Positions 44,997-54,224 are shown, counted from the stretch's first letter. The stretch: DNA of 64,000 nt from an uncultured SAR86 cluster bacterium (GCA_938048695.1 CALIUO010000022.1:19364-83363); one strand, 5' to 3'. Numbers and translations are program-made. The notes: generated by a model not told the origin, from the sequence alone.

Positions 44997-45979
44997 AAAT
45001 TAGTGTAGTTGATCAATCTCCAATCTTCTCCAATTCAAATGCTGATGAGGCTATAAAAGAGACAAGAGATCTTGCAAAGTATAGCGATTCATTAGGTTTA
45101 AATCGCTTTTGGTTGGCAGAACACCACGGATCAACATCCTTTGCCGGCTGCTCACCGGAGATTCTTATTCCAAGTCTCGCAGCTCAGACTGAATCTATTA
45201 GAGTGGGATCAGGTGGAGTGATGCTAATGCACTACAGCCCTTACAAAGTGGCCGAAAATTTCAGATTATTGGAATCTTTGTTTCCAAACAGGATTGATCT
45301 CGGTCTTGGTAGAGCTCCTGGAAGTGACGCTTATCAAGCTGGAGCTTTGGCTTATGGATCAAAAACTACTGGACCAGAATTTTTTGCGACTAAAATGAAT
45401 GACTTGAAATCTTTTCTCGAAGGCAGTGTTTCTTCTACGGAATCTTTTGAGTCTGTAAACGTTACGCCTGGCTTAGGCGAGTTGCCCGAGGTCTGGTTAC
45501 TAGTGTCTTCAAGGCAAGGAGCTGAATACGCTGCGCACTTTGGCTTGCCAATGTCTTTAGCTTATTTTATTGATCCGTCCTGTATTGATCTGGCTGAAGT
45601 CTATAGAGACAATTTTCAACCTTCAATATTTTCAGATGAACCAAAAATCAGTGTGGGCGTGTTCTCAATTTGTGCTGATACAGATAAAGAGGCAGAAGAG
45701 CTCTCTTTAAGTGCTGCGGCATGGAGACAGAATTCTCAAAAGGGTATATTTGGTGCATTTCCTACATTAGACGAAGCCAAGTCTTCTATAAACGGTGACC
45801 TTGTTGGTACAAACGACAATCGGACTTTTGTAGGATCCCCCCAGACGGTAAGGCAGAAACTTCAACCATTACTGGATAGAGTCAAGCCAGAAGAACTGAA
45901 AATTATTACAATCTGCGAACCTTTTTCCTCCAGAGTCAGATCTTATGATTTAATCAACCAATCTTTCTCAATAAATTAA
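44993..45979 (+). CDS. Luciferase-like (LLM class) flavin-dependent oxidoreductase
   Basis: A 328-residue TIM-barrel flavoenzyme of the MsnO8-like group. It shows RFWLAEHHG at about 38-46, SIRVGSGGVMLMHYSPYKVAE near 68-88, and RIDLGLGRAPGSD near 100-112. It likely takes FMNH2 from a reductase and hydroxylates or oxidises a small molecule. It is coupled by a 4-base overlap to the preceding gene and followed after 10 bases by an MFS transporter. Confidence 0.88.
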   Translation: MKISVVDQSPIFSNSNADEAIKETRDLAKYSDSLGLNRFWLAEHHGSTSFAGCSPEILIPSLAAQTESIRVGSGGVMLMHYSPYKVAENFRLLESLFPNRIDLGLGRAPGSDAYQAGALAYGSKTTGPEFFATKMNDLKSFLEGSVSSTESFESVNVTPGLGELPEVWLLVSSRQGAEYAAHFGLPMSLAYFIDPSCIDLAEVYRDNFQPSIFSDEPKISVGVFSICADTDKEAEELSLSAAAWRQNSQKGIFGAFPTLDEAKSSINGDLVGTNDNRTFVGSPQTVRQKLQPLLDRVKPEELKIITICEPFSSRVRSYDLINQSFSIN

Positions 45980-45989
45980 TCTAAATTAA

Positions 45990-47225
45990 ATGGAATTAAT
46001 TAGATCTCGACTTCTTAGTGAAGGTAGTTTTTGGCATATCAGCAGTCTGAGCGCTGTTTATTTATCTCAAGGTTTGTCCGGAGGAACTCTTTTTGCACTA
46101 ACCACTTACCTTGTATCTAGCGGAAGTTCTGTCAGTGATATTTCTTTATTGCTTTCGATAACAATGATTCCTTGGACCTTGAAAGTTTTTATGGGTCCTA
46201 TCATTGATACTTTTACTATCAATAGGTTCGGCAGAAGAAGGTTTTGGGTTTTGATCAGTCAATTAATGATGATCTTAGCTCTTTTACCTTTGGTCTTTAT
46301 AGATGTTAATGCGGTTAATTTCGTTTTAATTGCTCTGTTGACAGCTCATAACACTTTTGTTGCCATATCAGATATTGCTATTGATGCCTTAGCTGCAGAC
46401 AGTTTGCGAGAAGATCAACTAGCGAAAGCAAATGGCTTTATGTGGGGGAGTAAGACCCTTGGTAGAGGTGTTGGAATGGCAACTGCAACTTCTATCTTCT
46501 ATGGTTATGGAGTTAATGAAGGATTTGCCTTATTGGTCTTAATAATGTCGTTTGTTCTTATCCTTCCTATTTTGTCTAAAGAATTGGACTATAAAGCAGG
46601 GTTTGAAACTATGCTTTACAAGAATCGTCTTACTTTATATGAATTATTTTCTGGTATCCGGGAGAGTCTTTTTAATAAAAGTGCTCTTGCTGCAATGATT
46701 TTCATGCTTTTTGCGAATATTGGATATGGTATTTTTGACGTTATTTATAATGAGTTTTACATCAGCGAGCTTGGATGGACTGGAGAAGAAATTGGTTATA
46801 TGAGACCTTACGGAATGTGGTTAGGAGGACTCATTGGTCTTTCTGCAGGCTTAATGACTCTTTACTTTAGAAAACGTTTCTTACTTCTTCTTTTTGTAAC
46901 AGGTCAAGCTGTTGTTTATCTAGCAGCCAGCTCTTTTACTCCTGATACATCTAGTTTTTTCACTTCTGCCGTGTTGATTGGAGTTGACGCTGTTGATGCT
47001 GGATGGTCAGTGCTTATATTCTCAGTATTAATGGCACTTTGCGTTACTCAAACCAGCGCAACAAATTTTGGAATTTTCATGGGATTTGGCAATATCTCAA
47101 TGCTAATTGGTAATAATATTGCCCCCTCAGTCCTAGGAACAGGGGATTATGCTTTCGCCTTTACCTTTGCAGCCATTACCTTGATTCCTTGTTGGATAAC
47201 AGGTTATTACCTTACAAGAGACTAA
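45990..47225 (+). CDS. MFS transporter
   Basis: A 411-residue protein with about 12 hydrophobic segments. The first cytosolic loop motif region reads MGPIIDTFTINRFGRRRFW (loop 2-3), with an Asp and basic cluster typical of MFS. It resembles AmpG/PAT-like permeases in the N-terminal half, but specificity cannot be read. It is transcribed after the monooxygenase gene and its stop overlaps the convergent MMPL gene by 4 bases. Import or export of the monooxygenase substrate or product is a guess. Confidence 0.82.
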   Translation: MELIRSRLLSEGSFWHISSLSAVYLSQGLSGGTLFALTTYLVSSGSSVSDISLLLSITMIPWTLKVFMGPIIDTFTINRFGRRRFWVLISQLMMILALLPLVFIDVNAVNFVLIALLTAHNTFVAISDIAIDALAADSLREDQLAKANGFMWGSKTLGRGVGMATATSIFYGYGVNEGFALLVLIMSFVLILPILSKELDYKAGFETMLYKNRLTLYELFSGIRESLFNKSALAAMIFMLFANIGYGIFDVIYNEFYISELGWTGEEIGYMRPYGMWLGGLIGLSAGLMTLYFRKRFLLLLFVTGQAVVYLAASSFTPDTSSFFTSAVLIGVDAVDAGWSVLIFSVLMALCVTQTSATNFGIFMGFGNISMLIGNNIAPSVLGTGDYAFAFTFAAITLIPCWITGYYLTRD

Positions 47226-49525
47226 TTAAGTTTTCTCTTATCGAATCTTACAAGCAATTGAGGAAATAAAAAGAAGTCTATAAATAAGGCAGTCATGAAT
47301 GCAATGGAGGAGAATCTGGCAAAATCTCCCAAAGGTTTAAAACTTACTAAAGTTAAAGCAAGAAATCCTATACTTAGTACTACGGTCATTATAATTAAGG
47401 GAAATCCCACTGCTTCAAATGAGTAGATAATTGACTCTTCTGGACTCTTTTGAAGTTCAGTTCTAGCCAGATCATATTTACTCAATAAATGTACTGTGAA
47501 ATCTACAATTATGCCCAATGTTGATCCCATTCCTACAGCAACCATGAACCCTACATTTCCGTTCACTAGAGCCCAAATTCCAAAGGCTGTCCCTATAGGA
47601 AGTACGTTCGGAAATGAAGAAATAATTCCAAAAACAAATGATCTATAGAACAATCCCAATATGAGCGTGATTAATATCAAGCCTAGAAATACTCCAATAA
47701 GGAGGTTATTAACAATGACTTCATTTATAAAAGTAAAAACGACTCTAAATCCAGCTGGCGGGGAAATTGTATCCAGCAGATTATTTGTTACAAGATAGTC
47801 ATCAACTTTCTCACTGAAACTCAGATATTCTTTTGAGCTCATGTCTTTCAGTGAGCTGGCTATTTTGATTGTGCCTCTGTCTTGGCTTATTGAGCTATTA
47901 AGATCAAGGCCCAGCGGTAAAGACATCTCATAGAAGAATAAATATTGTGAGGCCAAATCTTCATTTTCTGGAATAATTTTCCAATTATCATCATCTCCAT
48001 GCATGCTGCGATTTAAAGTTTTCATGGTTGTTGCAAGAGAAGTAACATGGTTAACCTCATCCAGTCCTTCCAGCCATTCTGTAAATTCATCAACTTGATT
48101 CAGAAACTTGGGGCTGGATACATTGCCAGATGGTGATGTTGCCTTAAAACTAACCGGAAAAGTAACTCCCATTCTTTCGTCTAACCATATTGTGTCAGGT
48201 GCAAAAGAAGTAAATCTGTCACTGTACATTTGTGTAGGGTTTTCATCTAAATTGTTCAGAGGAATAAGACAAATTAAGATAAGAGAGATGGAGGGAACTA
48301 TCCAGATTAACTTTTTGCCATTTTTTAAGCTGAATTTTGCAATTTTATTTGCAATAGCAGTTTGTCCTGAGATCGTCTTAGGTGGAGAGATATCGAAATA
48401 AGAGGTAAGAGGAGCTATAAGGAATATCGTAAAAATAAATGCAAGCCCAACTCCTATTGCTATGCCATTACCTAAATTTCTCAACGGCTCTATTTCTAGC
48501 ACATTGAAAGATAAGAAACCTATACAGGTAGTTATCGTTGTTAGAAATAAAGGTTGAAGGTTTAGTTCCAGACTTCTTATCATGGCATTACGACTACTTA
48601 CTTCTTTTGCTCTTTCTTGAAAGTAGATAGTAAATAAGTGAACGCAATCTGCTAGAGCCAGAGTAATAACTAAGATAGGGTAGGTAATAATCATTTGATT
48701 AAGTGAATTTCCTATCCAACCTATTGATCCAAAGTTTGCCACTACAGAACAAATAACAACACCTAAAGTCGCGAAGACTGCGTATGTACTCCTTAGCAAG
48801 AAAAATACTGATAAAAAAATTAAAATAATCATCAAGGGCAAAATGTAGGGCATTTCTGTCTGAACGAGTCTTGGGCTGATGTATTCTTGGTAGGGATTAC
48901 CAAGCAGTCTTATATCTAATTCTTGGTATTTAGGTAATTCTAGTTGCAAGAAATTTAAAATATGTTCGATTGTTTCAGTTAATCTTGCTGCTTGGTCCTC
49001 ACCTGGAGGATCAATGACAATGCTGATTACGGTGGTTTCTTTATCTTTGGATATTATTGATCCAAAGATTGCATCTTGGGTTTCTACGATTTTGCTTCTT
49101 TCTTCTATGTATCCATCTGATAGGCTTAGAGCATTCTCTATGAAGGGTTCCACAAGCAGATCATCTGCCTCAGATCGAACATATGAAAAATTTGTAAGGC
49201 TATCTACCCTAACTGAATGAGGAATTGTCCAAGATAGTTCTGTGAGCCTCTCTATAAGATCAAGCGTCCTTTTTTTAAAGATAGATGTTCCTCTCCCATC
49301 TATTGCAATAATTATGTTATCGGTAGGAATAAAAGTTTCATCAATTTCATTATTTAGCTGGGTAGCAGGATGGTTCTCAGGAAAAAATGATTCTAAGTCG
49401 GGATCAAATGTTAAATATTGAGATCCAATCCCAAGAAATAGCATAAAGAAAAGGCTGCCAACTATACTCAACAGTCTATTTTTTATAATTGCGTTAGCTA
49501 GATATTTTTTATTAAAGAATTGCAT
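47222..49525 (-). CDS. MMPL/RND-family inner-membrane transporter
   Basis: A 767-residue permease with the RND duplication: one helix at about 20-40, a periplasmic domain, five helices near 225-380, then a repeat (helix near 405, a second periplasmic domain, helices near 590-760). It resembles the MMPL/HpnN group that moves lipids or hydrophobic molecules, using proton motive force. It is the last gene of the TetR-LolA-like-barrel cluster, 2 bases behind the outer-membrane protein gene. Direction and substrate are unknown; the partner proteins suggest lipid transport across the envelope. Confidence 0.88.
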   Translation of the reverse strand: MQFFNKKYLANAIIKNRLLSIVGSLFFMLFLGIGSQYLTFDPDLESFFPENHPATQLNNEIDETFIPTDNIIIAIDGRGTSIFKKRTLDLIERLTELSWTIPHSVRVDSLTNFSYVRSEADDLLVEPFIENALSLSDGYIEERSKIVETQDAIFGSIISKDKETTVISIVIDPPGEDQAARLTETIEHILNFLQLELPKYQELDIRLLGNPYQEYISPRLVQTEMPYILPLMIILIFLSVFFLLRSTYAVFATLGVVICSVVANFGSIGWIGNSLNQMIITYPILVITLALADCVHLFTIYFQERAKEVSSRNAMIRSLELNLQPLFLTTITTCIGFLSFNVLEIEPLRNLGNGIAIGVGLAFIFTIFLIAPLTSYFDISPPKTISGQTAIANKIAKFSLKNGKKLIWIVPSISLILICLIPLNNLDENPTQMYSDRFTSFAPDTIWLDERMGVTFPVSFKATSPSGNVSSPKFLNQVDEFTEWLEGLDEVNHVTSLATTMKTLNRSMHGDDDNWKIIPENEDLASQYLFFYEMSLPLGLDLNSSISQDRGTIKIASSLKDMSSKEYLSFSEKVDDYLVTNNLLDTISPPAGFRVVFTFINEVIVNNLLIGVFLGLILITLILGLFYRSFVFGIISSFPNVLPIGTAFGIWALVNGNVGFMVAVGMGSTLGIIVDFTVHLLSKYDLARTELQKSPEESIIYSFEAVGFPLIIMTVVLSIGFLALTLVSFKPLGDFARFSSIAFMTALFIDFFLFPQLLVRFDKRKLN

Positions 49526-49527
49526 GT

Positions 49528-50688
49528 TTATAGATAATAAGTAAATTCAATTTTGAAGAAATCATCCTCCCTGAAAGCTTCGAATAATTTAGGCTCATTG
49601 TTATCCTCATCTGTATCTTCAAAATAAACGCCTTCCAGGGCGATCAAACAACACTCGCCAACTCTTCTTGAAGATTCCAAAAGAAATCCTAGCTCTTTGC
49701 TAACATCATTCCAGATGAAACCAGATAGGATTTGACTATCAAGCTCGTCATTAAAACTTAGTCTAGTCCCAAGCACAGTTGGAGAACTCTTTAATCGATC
49801 ATCATGATTCCCCTCAAATATCCAACCTAGATCAATTCTGCTATCAAAAATACCGACCTGAGTGTATTCAAAACCATAAGTTGCGGCTGAAAATCTATCG
49901 CCTTGCCCAGCTCTTGAAATTGCTTCTACTTTTATTGCTAAACTTCCTATTAAATAAAGAAGTTCTAGACCAAACTGATCAATTGTTTCGTAATAAGGAA
50001 TCAGGGGTTTGTCTATACTTCCAGTTGGAAACAATCTTGGTTCTCTGGTGGTTCCAGAAAAGTAAGATATAGCTATGTCTAGCTGATCATAATAATTTGA
50101 CCATCTGGCAGCAAAGTCAGTTCTCTTGTTTTTTGCAGATGATTCGTAAATAGATTCATTTTTATCAATTATCAAAGGAAGTCGCAATCTCCCTTCTTGC
50201 CCAGAAAACTGCCTCTCTCTGAAGCTAAATAAAGCGTAAATATCTAATACTCCCCATTCTTCTTCTAAGGAAACCTTCACCATGGGCTGTCCAAGTTTTT
50301 CTTCTCCATCAAATCCTTCTGTAAAGTCAGTCTGATTAATAATATCAACTCGATGAGTTGTTTCGGTTACTCCCCAAAACTCTTTACTTATTCCAAATTT
50401 AATTTCTCTCTCTTCACCAATATGTAACAAGTAAAATTCTTGCAAGTCTAAAAGATTTCTCTTAGGGTCCTGGCTATCTTTTCGGATCTTGGGTTTTAAA
50501 TGAAATATATAATCTTCTTCTTCATGAAATATTTCTGGTGAATATGAAAATGACGAATGAATTTTGTCTTGATAAGAAGTTCCCTCATTAAAGAAATATC
50601 GATTGTCTAATATAACTTCACCTAAGAATTCATAAGCGAATATGTTATTCAATAGAAAGAGGGCAACTATTGTTAACAAAAACTTCAT
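49528..50688 (-). CDS. Predicted outer-membrane beta-barrel protein
   Basis: A 386-residue protein with a signal peptide (MKFLLTIVALFLLNNIFAY, cleavage near residue 18). The rest is composed of alternating polar/hydrophobic strands with aromatic residues, such as YLLHIGEEREIKFGISKEFWG, and ends in EFTYYL, a typical barrel C-terminus. I do not recognise a named family. It lies 5 bases behind the LolA-like gene and 2 bases ahead of the MMPL gene, so it belongs to that system. It could be the outer-membrane exit or entry channel. Location is well supported; function is not. Confidence 0.75.
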   Translation of the reverse strand: MKFLLTIVALFLLNNIFAYEFLGEVILDNRYFFNEGTSYQDKIHSSFSYSPEIFHEEEDYIFHLKPKIRKDSQDPKRNLLDLQEFYLLHIGEEREIKFGISKEFWGVTETTHRVDIINQTDFTEGFDGEEKLGQPMVKVSLEEEWGVLDIYALFSFRERQFSGQEGRLRLPLIIDKNESIYESSAKNKRTDFAARWSNYYDQLDIAISYFSGTTREPRLFPTGSIDKPLIPYYETIDQFGLELLYLIGSLAIKVEAISRAGQGDRFSAATYGFEYTQVGIFDSRIDLGWIFEGNHDDRLKSSPTVLGTRLSFNDELDSQILSGFIWNDVSKELGFLLESSRRVGECCLIALEGVYFEDTDEDNNEPKLFEAFREDDFFKIEFTYYL

Positions 50689-50693
50689 TGAGT

Positions 50694-51494
50694 TTATCTA
50701 GATCTTTTAAGACTATTTTGCGAAAAGTCCCTATCATCAAATCCATTCTTATATTTGACCTCTCTGAAACTAAGAACAGAGCTCTTGCCATTTTGATTGT
50801 TGATCATAGTTACCTTATGAGGTTGCCAATAAGCCTCATTATAGATTTTGTAATCAGAGAAGATTTGGGTCTTCAAATGAAATGATTTTTTATCATAGTG
50901 ATGAATTTTTCTTGTTAAAAAATTTTCACTATCTATCCAGACTATTTGTTTTGTATACCCGGAATAAGGATCAAGAGGTTTCCTTTCAATAACATGGCAA
51001 AGTATTCCATCTAGTTCTTCTTCTCGAAGGTATTCATATTCATATTTTTCAACTTCTTGAAAAGAAAAGTCCTCGAAAGAGAATTCGCTACCTAAGAACG
51101 GACCGGATCTATTTTTTGAAGCAATCCTTTTTACTCTTTTAAGTGCTGGCAGGTATAACCATTGATCATCAGGTTCTACTTTATGAGAATAAGAAAGAAT
51201 ACCAACACCTCTAACATCCCTAGGGCTTTCAAATACTGCTAAAGATTTGTCGCCATCTCCAGGAACTTCAAGCCTTTTAAACCTGAGTTTTCTTGTAACT
51301 ACATCTCCTTTTTTACTGATTAACTCCATGGTCATTTCAGATGAGCTATCTCCATATCCATCAAAGTTTTCATCGCTTTTTAAAGCAATTTCTAAACCTT
51401 TGTTTGCTAAAACTTCTCCTGAAAATATAAAAAGCATGCCAAATATGCACGCGATTATTGATTTTCTATGAAATAAAACATTTGCAAGACTCAT
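50694..51494 (-). CDS. Outer membrane lipoprotein-sorting-like (LolA fold) periplasmic protein
   Basis: A 266-residue exported protein with a hydrophobic N-terminal signal (about residues 10-30). The mature part reads like the LolA-like domain family: SEMTMELISKKGD, RDVRGVGILSY, DDQWLYLPALKRVKRI, GPFLGSEFSFEDF and ending SFREVKYKNGFDDRDFSQ. Such proteins are predicted lipid carriers with an open half-barrel. Its ATG overlaps the TetR stop by 4 bases. Together with MMPL and barrel genes it suggests a chain of lipid transfer between membranes. The family relation is good; the cargo is unknown. Confidence 0.85.
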   Translation of the reverse strand: MSLANVLFHRKSIIACIFGMLFIFSGEVLANKGLEIALKSDENFDGYGDSSSEMTMELISKKGDVVTRKLRFKRLEVPGDGDKSLAVFESPRDVRGVGILSYSHKVEPDDQWLYLPALKRVKRIASKNRSGPFLGSEFSFEDFSFQEVEKYEYEYLREEELDGILCHVIERKPLDPYSGYTKQIVWIDSENFLTRKIHHYDKKSFHLKTQIFSDYKIYNEAYWQPHKVTMINNQNGKSSVLSFREVKYKNGFDDRDFSQNSLKRSR

Positions 51495-52150
51495 GTCAAA
51501 ACTCCTCCGTGTAAATTTCTAATGATTAATTGAGATTCTTTGCTCAGATATGGTTCTGAGACTTTAATTAATAGCCCCATGCCTCTTTGCATCAAGAAAT
51601 TTTCGTCTTTATCAGGATATTTTTTTGAAGAGAGAGCAAACCAATTATCGGCAACAAGAAAAATAATTTCACTCAGCTCATCTAGTTCATTTTCTTTAAA
51701 GTCGAATACTCCTTGATCTCTACCAATAAGAGCTTCTTCCTTAATCTTATTAAATCGCAATTGAGTTAACTCATTCAATTTATTGGTGATAGATCTATCA
51801 GAGGAGAGATTATCAGCAAGATTATCTCTAAACAGATATCTGAAGTCCCAATTAAAATAGTACTGAGATAAGAGTTGTTTAATTAAAATTTCTAAGTCAA
51901 TTTTCCCCATCATATCTAACTCCACATCAATATTTTTTTTAAAAAGTTCAATATGAGATTCAACTAAACTTTTTTTTGATTTGAAGTGATACCAAAGAGT
52001 CCCCTCGCGAACTTTTGAAGACGATGCCAAAAGTGAAGTCGTAACACTTGCGAACCCTTTTCTATTGAAAAGCTCAAGACTATTTTTGAGTAGCTTATCT
52101 CTGGTACAGTCGCTAAACAGAGCAGTTGTACGAGTTGATAAATTTTTCAT
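51491..52150 (-). CDS. TetR-family transcriptional regulator
   Basis: I start at ATG 52150, giving 219 residues. The helix-turn-helix is near residues 15-60 (LLKNSLELFNRKGFASVT, then SKVREGTLWYHFKSKKSL), typical of TetR. The frame stays open 15 codons upstream to a TTG, but that stretch is the tandem operator read as protein (RVSTLKFRVSTL repeats) and contains the predicted promoter, so it is not coding. It is the first gene of the LolA-like/barrel/MMPL operon with 4-base coupling to the next gene. It likely represses its own operon in the absence of an unknown, probably hydrophobic, ligand. Confidence 0.9.
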   Translation of the reverse strand: MKNLSTRTTALFSDCTRDKLLKNSLELFNRKGFASVTTSLLASSSKVREGTLWYHFKSKKSLVESHIELFKKNIDVELDMMGKIDLEILIKQLLSQYYFNWDFRYLFRDNLADNLSSDRSITNKLNELTQLRFNKIKEEALIGRDQGVFDFKENELDELSEIIFLVADNWFALSSKKYPDKDENFLMQRGMGLLIKVSEPYLSKESQLIIRNLHGGVLT

Positions 52151-52187
52151 TAGGGTACTTACCCTAAATTTTAGGGTACTTACCCTA
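52151..52187. promoter_or_regulatory. Tandem TetR operator: two identical 16-bp palindromes
   Basis: Two perfect copies of TAGGGTA-CT-TACCCTA lie at 52151-52166 and 52172-52187. The 21-base repeat places both on the same face of the helix, two turns apart. They are just upstream of the TetR ATG and overlap the predicted promoter. Copy 52172-52187 fills the space between -35 and -10; copy 52151-52166 covers the predicted transcription start. This is a textbook layout for autorepression by TetR dimers. Confidence 0.85.
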
Positions 52188-52195
52188 GAAGTCAA
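52168..52195 (-). promoter_or_regulatory. Predicted promoter of TetR/MMPL operon
   Basis: On the minus strand TTGACT (52195-52190) and TAAAAT (52173-52168) are 16 bases apart. The expected start near 52161 leaves only about 11 bases before ATG 52150, with no Shine-Dalgarno, so the transcript may be almost leaderless. One palindrome lies between the two boxes. Confidence 0.65.
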
Positions 52196-52224
52196 CTCTC
52201 ATTTAGTTAATTCTCTTAATATAT

Positions 52225-53109
52225 TTATTTATCTAGGTAATTTTGTTGGACACTAGAGAAATCGAGACCTTCAAATCCTTGGTTATTTAATTCTTCATAA
52301 AGTTCTCTAGCCAGTCTTCCCATGGGAGTATTAGACTTAGACTGATTTGCTAATTCTTTAGCTAGGTTGAGGTCTTTAAGCATCAAGGAGTTTAAAAAGC
52401 CACCAGAATAGTTGTTACTGGCAGGAGCTTCTTTCATTACCCCTGGAAAAGGATTATATTTTTCTAGAGACCAGTTCCCCCCAGAGCTATTCTTCATGAT
52501 CTCAGACAAAATGATAGGATCTAGTCCGTTATTTACTCCCATTGCTATAGTTTCAGCAGTCCCACACATATGGATTGCTAGAAGCATATTATTACAAAGC
52601 TTAGCTATCTGGCCTGAGCCCGCCTTACCGGCATAAAAGATTTTATCTCCCATAATTTTGAAAAGAGGAGCTGCTTTTTCAAGATCGGCTTCTTCACCAC
52701 CAACAATAAAAGTCAGAGTACCTAACTCAGCTCCTTTTACACCACCCGATACGGGAGCATCTAGCATAGAAATATTCATCTCTTTTGCTTTTTTTGAAAC
52801 CTTTTTGGAAACCTCAGGATTTATAGTGGACGATTCAATAACAATCATATTTTTACTAATTTTCTCTAGTAAACCTTCTTTCAAGAATATGTTTTCAACA
52901 GCCTTATCATTCGGCAACATGGTAATTAGAGCATCTATATTTTCTATAACTTCTGAGGCAGAGCTTTTAGTTTTCATACCCAATTCATCTGCTCTTTGCA
53001 TTGCCTCCTTTGATAAATCAAAAGCATTTACTTCAATATCGGCTTTTAAGATGTTATTCGCCATCGGTAAGCCCATATTTCCTAAACCAATAAAACCAAC
53101 TTTTTTCAT
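52225..53109 (-). CDS. mmsB: 3-hydroxyisobutyrate dehydrogenase
   Basis: It oxidises 3-hydroxyisobutyrate to methylmalonate semialdehyde with NAD in valine degradation. I start at ATG 53109, which gives 294 residues and the canonical MKKVGFIGLGNMGLPMA; the open frame extends upstream into the previous gene. The substrate loop DAPVSGGVKGAELGTL lies near residues 117-132 and the catalytic-lysine region AGSGQIAKLCNNML at about 163-176. It is the last gene of the valine operon, 2 bases after the hydrolase gene. Confidence 0.94.
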   Translation of the reverse strand: MKKVGFIGLGNMGLPMANNILKADIEVNAFDLSKEAMQRADELGMKTKSSASEVIENIDALITMLPNDKAVENIFLKEGLLEKISKNMIVIESSTINPEVSKKVSKKAKEMNISMLDAPVSGGVKGAELGTLTFIVGGEEADLEKAAPLFKIMGDKIFYAGKAGSGQIAKLCNNMLLAIHMCGTAETIAMGVNNGLDPIILSEIMKNSSGGNWSLEKYNPFPGVMKEAPASNNYSGGFLNSLMLKDLNLAKELANQSKSNTPMGRLARELYEELNNQGFEGLDFSSVQQNYLDK

Positions 53110-53111
53110 TT

Positions 53112-54224
53112 TTAAAGATCCTCCAGAGGATTTTTCTCCCATGCTAAGTCCGTATGCTTATCTAACCATGACTGTTTAACATTTTTAATAGAATCATATT
53201 TCCAGTTCGGTTTATTATCCTTATCTATTATTAGAGCTCTTATACCCTCTTTAAAGTCACCTCTTCTTGTAATCTGTATAGCTAAGTTAAGCTCAAAATT
53301 AAATACCTCTTTTAAGTTTAAGCTTGAAGATTTTAAATGCTGAAGCCATATTAAATGTGCTGACGTAGGACTCCCTTTGATTAGTGATTCTTGTCCTTTC
53401 TTAAACCATTCGTCATCTTCTGTATGACTCATTATGTTATCTATAACTCCGAAGAGGTCTTCTTCATTAGTCATTGATTGAATTTTGTCTAATTCATCTT
53501 CAATCTTACTTACAGGAAAGCTCTCTACTACTTTTAAGTAGGAACTACTATTAAGTATTGAATCAAGTAAAGTTAAGTTCTGTTTAACATCATCATGCCA
53601 ACTCAACTCAACTACATCCGTAAGGAAATCTTCCATCTTTGCTGAGCTCAAATAACTATCGGCTAAATTACAGAAAACCAAATCGGAAGCGTTAAGCGGG
53701 GAGGCTGTAAGCATAATATAGAGTCCAAGGCCTTCGGGTAGATCTTTTATCACAGATGTGAAACCTACATCAGGGAATAGGCCAACGCCAATTTCTGGCA
53801 TTGCAAACTTTGTTCTTTCTGTAGCAATCTTATAAGTACTGGCAAACATCAGACCGGCCCCGCCACCCATAACGATGCCATCTAAAATAGAGATTATTGG
53901 TTTTGGAAAATTATGGATTTTATAGTCCAGTCTATATTCAGATTCAAAAAAAGTTTCGGCAAAAATTGGTCCCTCTGGAGAACACATTGATTCATAAAGG
54001 GCTCTGATATCTCCACCAGCACAAAATGCTTTTTCACCTGCACCGCTGATTAGGATCATTTTTATTTGGGGATCTAATTCCCATTGATCTAATAGATCAG
54101 AGATTTCGTTAACCATATTTAGGGTTAATGAATTTAATGTTTCTGGAGAGTTGAGAGTTATATGTCCAATCTCGGTATCATTCTGACACCTCAATCTCTC
54201 AACAATTAGTTGATCATTAGGCAT
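53112..54224 (-). CDS. 3-hydroxyisobutyryl-CoA hydrolase
   Basis: It releases 3-hydroxyisobutyrate from its CoA ester, an unusual step specific to valine breakdown that avoids toxic methacrylyl-CoA. The 370 residues are a crotonase-fold protein longer than enoyl-CoA hydratases. FCAGGDIRALY is near 67-77, IVMGGGAGLMF near 117-127, and the acid motif MPEIGVGLFPDVG near 142-154. The C-terminal alpha-helical part is typical of HIBCH. It overlaps the enoyl-CoA hydratase gene by 8 bases and is followed by mmsB. Confidence 0.92.
   Translation of the reverse strand: MPNDQLIVERLRCQNDTEIGHITLNSPETLNSLTLNMVNEISDLLDQWELDPQIKMILISGAGEKAFCAGGDIRALYESMCSPEGPIFAETFFESEYRLDYKIHNFPKPIISILDGIVMGGGAGLMFASTYKIATERTKFAMPEIGVGLFPDVGFTSVIKDLPEGLGLYIMLTASPLNASDLVFCNLADSYLSSAKMEDFLTDVVELSWHDDVKQNLTLLDSILNSSSYLKVVESFPVSKIEDELDKIQSMTNEEDLFGVIDNIMSHTEDDEWFKKGQESLIKGSPTSAHLIWLQHLKSSSLNLKEVFNFELNLAIQITRRGDFKEGIRALIIDKDNKPNWKYDSIKNVKQSWLDKHTDLAWEKNPLEDL

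Noticed and set aside
52151-52195. Upstream extension of the TetR protein from TTG 52195
   Set aside because: These 15 codons are the tandem operator and promoter; ATG 52150 gives a normal TetR length.
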